Shown here one piece after another: positions 27,635-36,267 of a DNA stretch of 64,000 nt. Source of the stretch: Komagataeibacter saccharivorans (GTDB lineage Bacteria; Pseudomonadota; Alphaproteobacteria; Acetobacterales; Acetobacteraceae); contig NZ_NKTY01000009.1 in NCBI RefSeq assembly GCF_003207825.1, positions 1 to 64,000 of the forward strand, written 5' to 3'. The position numbers and the translations under genes were made by a program. Numbering within the stretch: the stretch's first letter is position 1; every line of letters starts with the position of its first letter. The notes below the pieces were generated by a model. It was not told the DNA's origin, did no database searches, and saw nothing but the letters and a program-made list of their open reading frames with translations.

Positions 27635-29545
27635 TCACCATGCAATTTTATCCTCATTGGTGACTTCGGGGGGACAGGCTGGCGCAATACGGGTGACGAA
27701 ATCATTCCCTTCCCTGGTAAAGCCACACTTCTCCAGATAATTTTCACAATAAAAGTTGCGCCCGGTTGCTATGAAGCCCCCCGTTACGGTCGGGTATTTT
27801 TCCAGGATATGCTGTGCCAGCACCTGCATGGACGCGTATTCCGAGCACAGGCCGAATACACGACATGACAGGATGGACTGGATGATCCTGTTCTTCTGAA
27901 CAAGATGCAACCCGATCAGGCCGTTATCCGTCTGCCTGTCCCGCAGGAACACGCAGAATATATATCCATCCTGCGCAAACAATTTCTTTATGGCATCCAG
28001 CGACCAGCGCTGTCCGGTGGTATTGAACTGGTTGGTCTTGTTCAGAAGCTCAAATGCCCGTGCAAAGTTCCGGTCATTGTCCGAACGCACCACGGTGTAC
28101 CGCTGCTGGATATGAAGGGAACGGAGCCATTCCTCGCGGCTCATTTTCTGCCGCGTCTGGTCGCGACTGATCTTGGCCCGCAGCGTCTGGGTACGTTGCC
28201 GGGATTCCGTACTGATCCGGGGTACCTGCGTGCTGGGAGAAAGCAGGATCGCACGCCGCCAGTCCATATGCTCCTCGCTCAGGAACCGCAGTTCGGGAAT
28301 CACGCAGCGGACTTCATCAATCTCACGCGGATTGTCATCCACAAACAGGACGTTGGCAGGCAAAAGATTTACCTCGTCCAGTATTTCCAGAATATTTTCT
28401 GATTTGGGCTGAAAATTGATCTTTACCGATACAAAATCTTCCAGCTTCAGGCGTCCACGCCACACGCGATCGAACTCGGCGCGGGCCAGTTCGGGATCAT
28501 TCTTGCTGCAGATGGCCAGCAGCCCCCCTCTGGCCTTATACACAAGCAAGGCTTCGGCAAGACCCATGGGCCAGTAATCCGTACGTTCATAAGGCGTGCG
28601 GTCGCCATCTGCCAGCACACCACGCCACATGGTATCATCAAGATCCATGATAATAAGCTTGATCGGGGCTGCCGCGTTTATAATGGCAAGATTATTACGG
28701 ATGACGTTAAAGACGCAGTGGCCGTAAACATCGGGTTGGCCGTCCACATCATATATATGGGAAACAGGCGTACTGTTGCGGATACGCCTGCCATCATCCT
28801 CGAAGGTGGTATCGAATATATTCGATGCATGCGAAAGTTCGCGCGCGTAGTCATCCTGTATCCGGAAACGACCCATCGAATTGAGAACGTCGTTCACGTC
28901 CAGAAGGAAAGTATTAGGATAGGTCCGAATAATCCGTTCCATTTCAGCATTAAGCCGTGTCACGAAATACTGTGGATTGGACAGATCAAAACGGGGGAAA
29001 AGTGACCCCATGAAATTCTGCCTCGGCTCCCAGAATGACAGGAAGAATGTCGGCTTTCCGTCAAGAAGGTCGGAAATGGATGTGACGAATTCTGAAATAT
29101 AGTCAATACAGTATTTCAGATAATTTTCATGGTCTTCTTCGGTCTTGAGGCGAGGCCAGAACACCTCATTTTCAAAACCGTCAAAGGGTAGGGCTCCGGC
29201 GGCCATAACCGAACGGAGCGGCAAGCCGATGACGTTCACCTCTGCTTTTTCATGATTTACTTCTGACAGGGGCGGGGAAAAATGAATCTGCCGACTTTCA
29301 TCCACACCCATCGTCACATGGATGACATCATGCCCGTGATTTGTTGCGTAATTGATGATGGGCAAAAGTGCGCAGGGACCAAAAAACGCAACATGGAGCT
29401 TTTGCTCCGTTTCAGGTTCCAGTCTGTGGAAGGGAAACCCCTTCAGTCCATTCGATGATACACGATCAAGTTTGTAATGCTGATATTTAACTTCGTTTGG
29501 AAGGTTAATTATTTTTTTTATTTTTCTGGACAGCTTTTTGATCAT
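27635..29545 (-). CDS. FkbH-like HAD-IIIC protein, stand-alone
   Basis: This 636-residue protein has an N-terminal region of about 280 residues like the SGNH-type segment of FkbH proteins. The HAD phosphatase-type domain starts at PIKLIIMDLDDTMWRGVLAD (DxDxT nucleophile motif), with a later LFVDDNPREIDEVR acidic loop. A GNAT-like C-terminal domain follows from about residue 480 (NFARAFELLNKTNQFNTTG). In polyketide pathways FkbH loads a glyceryl unit from 1,3-bisphosphoglycerate onto an acyl carrier protein. No carrier protein, ketosynthase or methyltransferase lies nearby, so the acceptor is unknown. A role in a surface glycan or lipid is conceivable. It converges with the siderophore receptor and stands alone. 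Confidence 0.85.
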   Translation of the reverse strand: MIKKLSRKIKKIINLPNEVKYQHYKLDRVSSNGLKGFPFHRLEPETEQKLHVAFFGPCALLPIINYATNHGHDVIHVTMGVDESRQIHFSPPLSEVNHEKAEVNVIGLPLRSVMAAGALPFDGFENEVFWPRLKTEEDHENYLKYCIDYISEFVTSISDLLDGKPTFFLSFWEPRQNFMGSLFPRFDLSNPQYFVTRLNAEMERIIRTYPNTFLLDVNDVLNSMGRFRIQDDYARELSHASNIFDTTFEDDGRRIRNSTPVSHIYDVDGQPDVYGHCVFNVIRNNLAIINAAAPIKLIIMDLDDTMWRGVLADGDRTPYERTDYWPMGLAEALLVYKARGGLLAICSKNDPELARAEFDRVWRGRLKLEDFVSVKINFQPKSENILEILDEVNLLPANVLFVDDNPREIDEVRCVIPELRFLSEEHMDWRRAILLSPSTQVPRISTESRQRTQTLRAKISRDQTRQKMSREEWLRSLHIQQRYTVVRSDNDRNFARAFELLNKTNQFNTTGQRWSLDAIKKLFAQDGYIFCVFLRDRQTDNGLIGLHLVQKNRIIQSILSCRVFGLCSEYASMQVLAQHILEKYPTVTGGFIATGRNFYCENYLEKCGFTREGNDFVTRIAPACPPEVTNEDKIAW

Positions 29546-30104
29546 TGAATCGCTCTGATGTTATAACTGAACCACCTTACAAAAGTTACATTAAATAACA
29601 CAATGGCACAAATTATAACAAAGCTCTTCGCTTCATGATCCTGTGACCAGGAATCAACCAGACAGGAGAAAAAGGCGTCAGGATTCCATGGAACTGAATG
29701 ATTACGGACAGGTGTTACGAACCATAAAAGCTGTCCTGCGTTCCCGTTACGGTCAGATCACAAGACGGTGTAATGTCCTGTCATGGCTGACTGGCGCATG
29801 AATGTGGGATGATACCTGCATGCAAACCGTATCCCTCTGACATAGCAGGCGAAGAATGGTCTCTGACTGTCCCTGATATGCGGGAATGCAAAATGGCGGC
29901 ATCATGCATTGCATGAATTACTTAATGGGTTGCGTTATATGATCAGCAACAGGATTGCGTGGCGCACGATGCCGAACGACCTCCCGCTGTGACTGGCAGT
30001 CTGTCAGCAAGCCTGTCTCTGTATAGAGGCTGGCTGATTCGAAGCGCTGTGCCTAATCTACGTACGCGCTTCACTGCGTATTAAGTCTGGTCATAGGGCT
30101 GAAC
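29546..30104. other. Gene-free stretch upstream of the FkbH-like gene
   Basis: No gene is supported in about 560 bases. The A+T-rich 80 bases next to 29546 probably hold the promoter of the leftward FkbH-like gene. The right part adjoins an IS5-type remnant and may be further decayed insertion sequence, but no reading frame could be recognised there. Confidence 0.45.
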
Positions 30105-30290
30105 CAGCAGCCTTTTGCGTTCGACACAGGAAAACAGGTCCCGCATCGGATAGATGGGGGGCAAGCGCAAACGGGGATCAAAGCTACATATGCCGCTGAA
30201 CCCGCCGGGTCACCTGCTGGCCCCGCATGTATCCCTGTCGATCAGGATGATCGCGCCTAAACCGGGCGTTTCGCTGCCCTTCAGGATCTG
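30105..30290 (+). pseudogene. IS5/IS1031-type transposase remnant
   Basis: The plus strand reads LLRSTQENRSRIG, a stop, then GGKRKRGSKLHM, and GHLLAPHV in one frame. It continues as VDQDDRA, a stop, and TGRFAALQDL in the next frame. Intact IS5-family transposases have LRSTPESG..GYDG, KRKRGSKLHMAVDTLGHLLALHV and DDRA in the same order. Two stops and one frameshift show it is dead. The remnant overlaps the last bases of the NCS1 transporter gene on the other strand. Confidence 0.65.
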
Positions 30291-31789
30291 ATGGACGAAA
30301 ACACCGAACGGGCATCACGTCCCGAATGCATCAGGATGAGGTAAGATAATCCCCCTGTCAGGCAGCCTATAAACCACGCAAATCCGGACAGGGTTGATAA
30401 CGCCGGCACAAATACACTCGCGCTGCCCGCCATCACCGCGATAAGCAGGGCAAGGACCGCCGCCAGATTGACCCCGTTGCGGTACCAGTAGCGACCCTGC
30501 GGACTGGTTGTATAAAGTGCTGCTATGTCGACCTGACGACGGCGTATAATATAATAGTCAACCACAAGAATACCGAACAACGGCCCAATAAATGTCGCCA
30601 GCACATCCAGCGTCAGATGCATGACCCGCGGACTTCCGTACAGCTTCCAGGGCATGATGAGAATGGAGCCCACGGCAGCGATCATGCCGCCTCTGCGCAG
30701 GCTGATGGATCGTGGCGCAAGATTGGAGAAATCGAATGAAGCCGAAACAAAATTGGCTACGATATTGATCCCTGCCGTAGCAATGATGAAGGTCAACATG
30801 CCGAATATGACAGCGGTCAGGCTATCTATATGCGCCACTGTTTCCACCGGATCGATCATGACATGCCCAAAAGCAGGAGCAGTCAGGGCGATGGTACAGA
30901 TCGTCAGTGCTGAAAACCCGATAAAATTGAACGGCAACCCCCAGAAATTACCGCGCCTGATATCCGATGCACTCCGCCCGTACCGCGCGAAATCACCAAA
31001 ATTAAGCATGGGTCCCGAGAAATAGGAAACCACCAGCGCCACCGCATTTATACTGGCCCATGCCAGTGCTCCCCCATGCAGTGGGCCGCCAGCACCCGTA
31101 ATCTGGAATGAAAAATGGCTCCATCCCACGCGCTGGAGAAGATACAGGTCCAGCGCAATCATGATGGCATAGACGGCAGGCCCCGCCAGTTCGATAAACC
31201 GGCGGATCGTCTCGATCCCCCGCCAGAAAATGGCGGCCTGCACCAGCCATAGCAGACCAAATGCCCCCCATCCCACGGTGGAAAGCCCCAGCATACCATG
31301 CATCCGGACTTCCGCCCACGGTGTCAGGGCGGGCGAAAGCCGCAGGGCGAGCACCACCAGCGCATTGGATGCCAGCCATGTCTGTATCCCGTACCAGCAC
31401 ACAGCTATCACACCACGTATAAGTGCAGGGATATTGGCACCCAGCACGCCGAAGGACATGCGACATATAACCGGAAACGGCGTACCCGTGCGCTGGCTGG
31501 GCACCGCCACAAGATTACACAACACGTTTACGATCAGCACACCAGCAAGCAGGGATGCAAAAACCAGCCCCGACGGCAGGCCGAGCGTAAAGAGGTTGCC
31601 CGCTGTCACATAGCCGCCGACACTATGCACATCCGACATCCAGAAAGACAGGTAATCGTACCAGTTCCAGTCCTGCCTGGCAGCAGGTAGCAGGTCACGG
31701 TTACGCAGCCTGCTGTCCTGTTCTCTCGCCTGCGTGATCAGGACAGGTGGCACCGCTTCCGGTCGTGTCTGCATGTTCATCCGCATCAT
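30281..31789 (-). CDS. NCS1-family nucleobase/hydantoin/allantoin:cation symporter
   Basis: This 502-residue protein has about 12 transmembrane segments. It shows the NCS1 start LRNRDLLPAARQDWNWYDYLSFWMSDVHSVGGY and AGNLFTLGL, then the loop VPSQRTGTPFPVICRMSFGVLGAN, YFSGPMLNFGDFARYGRS, and NIVANFVSASFDFSNLAP. The family imports uracil, cytosine, allantoin or hydantoins across the inner membrane with Na+ or H+. DWNWYD and the Phe-Ser-rich loop resemble the PucI/Mhp1 branch more than the cytosine branch. It follows the TonB receptor by 79 bases on the same strand and lies in the racemase-receptor-transporter unit. That would give one route across both membranes. The C-terminal end abuts the IS5 remnant, so the last residues may have been altered. 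Confidence 0.88.
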   Translation of the reverse strand: MMRMNMQTRPEAVPPVLITQAREQDSRLRNRDLLPAARQDWNWYDYLSFWMSDVHSVGGYVTAGNLFTLGLPSGLVFASLLAGVLIVNVLCNLVAVPSQRTGTPFPVICRMSFGVLGANIPALIRGVIAVCWYGIQTWLASNALVVLALRLSPALTPWAEVRMHGMLGLSTVGWGAFGLLWLVQAAIFWRGIETIRRFIELAGPAVYAIMIALDLYLLQRVGWSHFSFQITGAGGPLHGGALAWASINAVALVVSYFSGPMLNFGDFARYGRSASDIRRGNFWGLPFNFIGFSALTICTIALTAPAFGHVMIDPVETVAHIDSLTAVIFGMLTFIIATAGINIVANFVSASFDFSNLAPRSISLRRGGMIAAVGSILIMPWKLYGSPRVMHLTLDVLATFIGPLFGILVVDYYIIRRRQVDIAALYTTSPQGRYWYRNGVNLAAVLALLIAVMAGSASVFVPALSTLSGFAWFIGCLTGGLSYLILMHSGRDARSVFSSIRS

Positions 31790-31868
31790 CCCCGCAGGCT
31801 ACTATGCTTGGGTCTTCCCGCCATGTGAAGGTCATGCCGGCCTGTGGACCCTGTTCCCAGCTTCCTGC

Positions 31869-34361
31869 TCAGAATCCGGCCCGGAAAGTCACAACCGCCG
31901 AGAAGCGACCCAGCGTATTATACGTGGGCGCCGTGCCCTGAATCCTGCCAATGGTCGTATTGGTCAGGCTGACGCTGTTGATGGCGGAATAGGCATGGGT
32001 ATCGATCATGTTGTTGACCCACAGCATGATTTCCGGGCTTTTGAGAAAGCTCAGACCACGCCCGACAAGACTGTTGCGGGGAAGCCGCGCACCAACTGTT
32101 GCATTCATGGTGTAAAGGGAGGGCAGGGCTTCCTGATTCATGAAGGTCGAATACTGCTTGGAGAAATAGTTCAGCCCATAATTCCAGAAGAAAATGCCAT
32201 TATCCCAGTCTATCCCAAGCGAGGCCGCCCATGTGGGCGTATTGACCGCCATCTTGCCCTTGGTGGGCAGGCCCTGAATATTGTTGTCGATTGTCGAATG
32301 CAGGTACTGCATGGACGCATAGGGACGGAAATGATGAATGGGCCGCGTGCCGATTTCCGCATCGAAACCATTGGTGGTCTGGTTACCCGCATCAATGACC
32401 TGTCCGATCGCCTCGTTACCCAGGAACATGGACGTAGAAACCTGATGATGTGACAGGTTATAATGGAAATATGTAAAGGACCCGATGATGTATTTACCGG
32501 TATAGCGCATACCCACTTCTTCGGTAATGTTGTATTCATCATGGATATGGGTCTGGCCCTGATTGGCAATCTGGCCGGTATTGGGGTTGATGGTGGTGAT
32601 CATGGCGCTGTCAGGCGGCGCCTTGGCGCCGGTCGAGACCCCACCGAAAATCTGCACATACTTGTTCAACTGGAAATGGCCACCAAGCGTTGGCAGCGGC
32701 ATGACTTCGTTGGCGCTGACCTTGCGCTGCAGGCCCGGAATATTGTCGGTCCCGTCACGGTGGATCATGGTGACACGCATGCCACCATCAAGCACCAGAC
32801 GACCGTCGAGCAGCGAAACCGTATCACCGGCATAGATCCCGTTAACAGTCGAAATATCGCTGTAATTCTGGGAATAGAATACCTGGCCATTTGCCAGCCG
32901 TAGCGACTGGCCCGCCCGGCCCCATGATGTCGCCGGGTTGCCCGCACTGCTTACGCCGGTATAGCCCACAAGATTGGTCGAATTATCATAATCAAACCAG
33001 TAACCAAGATAGATATGGTGCTGACCGACCTTATAACTCAGCTTCGCGTTCACACCGCCGCGCATTTCGTTCAGGCTGCTGTACTGCTCGGTTACGCCAT
33101 AGGACTGGCCCGGCAACTGTCCGGGGATGGAAATGGACTGCGGGCTACTGCCATATCCATTGTAAACCTGATCGTTCAGTTCAAAGCCTGAACCATAAAC
33201 TTTCTGGTTGGCCGCCACATAAGGGGTTACATCCAGTCCCAGCCGCCCGAAATTGAAGTGGGAAGGGGCTGCGATATTGAAGGTCTTGGAATGAAGCCAG
33301 TTCAGCTTCCAGTAATCGGTGCCGCCAGCAGCGTTATTGATGTTGTATGAGCCAGCCAGCTCGTTTTTAAGACCCTTCTGACGCCAGCTCGCCATGGTCA
33401 TGTCCCAGTATGGCTCGTTCCCGATGATGCCGCGCGTAAAACCACCCACCAGCGAGACGCGGTTCCCGTTGTCCCATTCCTTGAGGATCTTGAAATCGAT
33501 ATGCTTGAAGTCTTCCTGACCGGGACCATGGTAAAATGTGTCATGCTGGTTGGAGAACGAGATATAGGAGCGGATACCCGTTTTACCCCATTCACCCGTA
33601 TCCACGCGCAGGAACTGGCGGGTATAATCCCGGTTTCCCACGCCCACATCCCCCAGTCCGCCAAATTTTCTGGAGGGATCACGGGTCTTGAACTCGAACA
33701 TGCCGCCAGAACCATTGATGGCGGGCGTGTCCAGGTTGGATGAACCGGGCTGCACGGAAACGCTGCCAATATTCTCGCTATCCGTAACCCATGCCACATC
33801 GAGGTTGTAGCCGCCGATACTGCTCAACGGCATGCCTTCCCATACATTGGCGATCTGGTCCTGCGTCAGGCCACGCATGCTGAGGGCAGATTTTTCATGG
33901 CCCGCAGGGTCCGTATTCGCCACCACTATGCCCGGCAGCAGCTTGACGGCATTATAGGCATTCTGCGCCGGAGACTGCTTCATGATGTAATCGGGCGTGA
34001 CAGTGCTGCGGGCCTTGGGTGCGGTCTGCTTCTGGATCAGGCCGCCGCCGGGTGCGCGTCCGGTCACGCCATCGGCTGAATGGACCACATTCGCACCCAC
34101 CCGGATCTGTTCCGCACTGCCCGTGGCCCGGATGCCGTCCTGCGGGGTGGTGGCTTTGTGCTGCGCGGCTGCGGGCTGGGCGTTCGCGGTATGCTTCGAT
34201 ACCGTACGGGCGAAGGCTGCCCCGTGTGACGCGCTCAGTCCCAGCGCAGTTGTAAGCGCCAGAAAAAACCGATGTCCGGGAAACTGCACTGAAAAACGGA
34301 GCAGCGGCGCGGGTTGTCTGGAAGAATACGATCCGGTCTGGCTTTTTCCGTCAGGGCACAT
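31869..34361 (-). CDS. TonB-dependent receptor in the racemase/NCS1 locus
   Basis: This 830-residue protein has a basic N-terminus followed by the export segment RFFLALTTALGLSASHGAAFA, and a plug with SPAQNAYNAVKLLPGIVVANTDP, SMRGLTQDQIANVWEGMPLSS and PAINGSGGMFEF. The long barrel ends LGRFSAVVTFRAGF. It belongs to the broad CirA/FecA-like receptors but lacks siderophore-receptor motifs. Its gene sits between a hydantoin-racemase-family gene and an NCS1 transporter gene. It has its own copy of the motif found before the racemase gene, 117 bases upstream of its ATG. The likely cargo is a small nitrogen compound taken on by the NCS1 carrier, which would be unusual because such compounds normally cross porins. 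Confidence 0.88.
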   Translation of the reverse strand: MCPDGKSQTGSYSSRQPAPLLRFSVQFPGHRFFLALTTALGLSASHGAAFARTVSKHTANAQPAAAQHKATTPQDGIRATGSAEQIRVGANVVHSADGVTGRAPGGGLIQKQTAPKARSTVTPDYIMKQSPAQNAYNAVKLLPGIVVANTDPAGHEKSALSMRGLTQDQIANVWEGMPLSSIGGYNLDVAWVTDSENIGSVSVQPGSSNLDTPAINGSGGMFEFKTRDPSRKFGGLGDVGVGNRDYTRQFLRVDTGEWGKTGIRSYISFSNQHDTFYHGPGQEDFKHIDFKILKEWDNGNRVSLVGGFTRGIIGNEPYWDMTMASWRQKGLKNELAGSYNINNAAGGTDYWKLNWLHSKTFNIAAPSHFNFGRLGLDVTPYVAANQKVYGSGFELNDQVYNGYGSSPQSISIPGQLPGQSYGVTEQYSSLNEMRGGVNAKLSYKVGQHHIYLGYWFDYDNSTNLVGYTGVSSAGNPATSWGRAGQSLRLANGQVFYSQNYSDISTVNGIYAGDTVSLLDGRLVLDGGMRVTMIHRDGTDNIPGLQRKVSANEVMPLPTLGGHFQLNKYVQIFGGVSTGAKAPPDSAMITTINPNTGQIANQGQTHIHDEYNITEEVGMRYTGKYIIGSFTYFHYNLSHHQVSTSMFLGNEAIGQVIDAGNQTTNGFDAEIGTRPIHHFRPYASMQYLHSTIDNNIQGLPTKGKMAVNTPTWAASLGIDWDNGIFFWNYGLNYFSKQYSTFMNQEALPSLYTMNATVGARLPRNSLVGRGLSFLKSPEIMLWVNNMIDTHAYSAINSVSLTNTTIGRIQGTAPTYNTLGRFSAVVTFRAGF

Positions 34362-34477
34362 TGCCGGTGTCCTTATGCTTTACCACCGCACGACAGGGCG
34401 GGATTGCGACATGAAATGATACTTGAAAGAAATGTTCGTCGTTTCGGATACAAAATAATACACACGGAAAATGTGTG

Positions 34478-34497
34478 TCAACGGATATTGTTTACAA
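34478..34497. promoter_or_regulatory. Candidate GntR operator before the TonB receptor
   Basis: TCAAC, four variable bases, then ATTGTTTACAA. Fifteen of the sixteen fixed positions plus spacing are repeated at 35341-35360 with no difference in the fixed parts. The core TTGTTTACAA is nearly palindromic. The site lies in the gap between the racemase and receptor genes, showing that the receptor has its own regulated promoter. Confidence 0.6.
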
Positions 34498-34506
34498 AAC
34501 GAGATT

Positions 34507-35277
34507 TCAATTCAGATCGACGCCAGCATCGGTTCCCGATGCCAGATAACGCTGCAGTTCGGGCGACAGACCCACCGTTTTCATACCATCCCGATGGGAA
34601 ACGGATCGTGCCGGGCGCGATAACAGGTCCCGTATTTCCAGCAGACTCTCATGCAGGGAACACATGACAGGAACGGCGACATAGGGCGCGACGCGTTTAG
34701 AGAAACCAGCCAGTCCCGCACCACCAAGCAGCACACGTGCTGCACCATCCTGACGCACGGCCTCATTACAGATATGCGCAATCTGGCGACAGACGGCATC
34801 CCCCCCGGTCGCCAGAACGTTGCCCGCTTCGGGCAGGATACGCACGGAAGCCAGCCGCGCGCTCAGTCCCATGGACTGCACCAGACTGATCAGCATGGGT
34901 TTCCATTCCTTCCCCCCGGTCACGATAGAAAAGCGCCCCGGCAGTCGTGCCGCCCGCCTGATGGCAGCCTGCGCCATGCCCGCAACAGGCACGGGACAGA
35001 TGCTGGACAGCGCCTCCCGACCCGGATCACCAAAACAGGCCACCAGAACCCCATCAAATGGCCCACGCGCGCGCGCCAGCGCATCCAGCACCGCATGGCC
35101 TGCAATGGTGAGAGAAACGGGATTGGTAATGTAGCGTGCCCCAAACCGGGCGGTTACCGCTTCAATAGCCACCGTATCGGCGAACAGGAATCGGGCATGG
35201 GCCATCATGCGCTGCGTCATGTCTGTATCGGTATTGGGATTGATAAGCAGCAGGCGCGGCAAGGGCAGGGCATCCAA
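34507..35277 (-). CDS. Asp/Glu/hydantoin racemase family protein with a missing second Cys
   Basis: This 256-residue protein from a TTG start at 35277 has an in-frame stop directly before it, so no longer start exists. It begins PRLLLINPNTDTDMTQRM, the family hallmark. The first catalytic Cys is in VLVACFGDPG (about residue 81). The second, normally in LGCAGM, is replaced: VLLGGAGLAG has Gly at about 186. Hydantoin and allantoin racemases use two Cys for two-base chemistry, so this protein may not racemise. It could act as a one-base decarboxylase-like or other enzyme, or merely bind. It is the first gene of the leftward unit with the receptor and NCS1 genes and is divergent from a GntR regulator. 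Confidence 0.8.
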   Translation of the reverse strand: MDALPLPRLLLINPNTDTDMTQRMMAHARFLFADTVAIEAVTARFGARYITNPVSLTIAGHAVLDALARARGPFDGVLVACFGDPGREALSSICPVPVAGMAQAAIRRAARLPGRFSIVTGGKEWKPMLISLVQSMGLSARLASVRILPEAGNVLATGGDAVCRQIAHICNEAVRQDGAARVLLGGAGLAGFSKRVAPYVAVPVMCSLHESLLEIRDLLSRPARSVSHRDGMKTVGLSPELQRYLASGTDAGVDLN

Positions 35278-35340
35278 TCATCAGATTACGGGTCACAGCA
35301 GCGACCTCCGCCATTCAGTATGATTTGGAAACGTGTTTCG

Positions 35341-35360
35341 TCAACCCGGATTGTTTACAA
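35341..35360. promoter_or_regulatory. Candidate GntR operator between the racemase and gntR genes
   Basis: TCAAC, four bases, ATTGTTTACAA, identical in all fixed positions to 34478-34497. It is 64 bases before the racemase start and about 80 before the regulator start, suitable for control of both divergent genes. Confidence 0.6.
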
Positions 35361-35438
35361 TATGAATACCCTTGACGGAATCATCAGACTGCCCCAACAG
35401 AAATGCGTTTCAGCCAAAAGGGGAGGGGGACGCAGGCC

Positions 35439-36116
35439 ATGGGATCATCTGCCAGGGAAGAAGCGCGCATTGCTGATGCCTTGTGCAAGGCGGTCCTTGA
35501 ACGCAGGCTTGCACCCGGCAGCAAGCTGCCCGAGGAAGAGCTTGCACAGATTTTCCGCTCCAACCGGGCCAAGATCCGGCGTGTGCTGCTATCGCTATCG
35601 CGTTCCCATATCGTCACGCTGGAACCCGGTCGTGGCGCATTCGTCAGCCGTCCCTCCCCACAGGAAGCGCGAGACGTGCTGGCCAGCCGCCGCCTGATCG
35701 AAGTCAGCCTGCTGGCACAGCCCTACCGCAAGCTGTCCGCACAGGGTGCAGCACGCCTGCGCCACATCATGGCGCAGGAAGCGGAGGCGCATGAGAAGCA
35801 CGACGCAATTGCCATGATCTATCTTTCAGGTCAGTTTCACCTGACGCTGATTGAGGAGTTGGGCAACAGGGTGCTGAAAAGCATTACCGATGAACTGATC
35901 CTGCGTATGTCGCTTATCATTACCATGTATGAGCGCCAGAACACGACCTGCTGCCTGTCCTCCGATCATCATGACCTGCTGGAACTGCTACTGGCCGACA
36001 ACCATACGGAGGCATCCGCCCTTATGGCACGGCATCTGGAAGGGATTGAAAGCTGCCTTGATTTCAACCGCGAACCAGCGACCACCACTATCCTCAGCCA
36101 GATACTCAAGTGTTAA
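35439..36116 (+). CDS. GntR-family regulator with FCD domain
   Basis: The protein has 225 residues from the ATG at 35439, nine bases after GGGAGGGGGA. An ATG at 35403 in the same frame lacks such a site. A winged helix (ADALCKAVLERRLAPGSKLP, ELAQIFRSNRAKIRRVLLSL, LEPGRGAFVS) is followed by an all-helical FCD ligand domain with SGQFHLTLIEELGN and SDHHDLLELLLADN, whose His residues usually bind a metal that contacts a carboxylate ligand. FadR-type regulators of this kind sense small organic acids. It is divergent from the racemase gene and should bind the repeated motif in this locus, probably as a repressor lifted by the imported compound or its product. Confidence 0.88.
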   Translation: MGSSAREEARIADALCKAVLERRLAPGSKLPEEELAQIFRSNRAKIRRVLLSLSRSHIVTLEPGRGAFVSRPSPQEARDVLASRRLIEVSLLAQPYRKLSAQGAARLRHIMAQEAEAHEKHDAIAMIYLSGQFHLTLIEELGNRVLKSITDELILRMSLIITMYERQNTTCCLSSDHHDLLELLLADNHTEASALMARHLEGIESCLDFNREPATTTILSQILKC

Positions 36117-36267
36117 GTTTCGCTGTGAACTGAACGGTATTTTCTGAAATCAACACCGCTCGCCTGTAGTTCACGGCCCTTACGCAAGCCAGAGGGAACG
36201 GCTCCGGCCGCGTCTCCGCTGACTTACGTATTGCGCATCAAAAGGCGTCGTGACCTGAAGGGACTGG

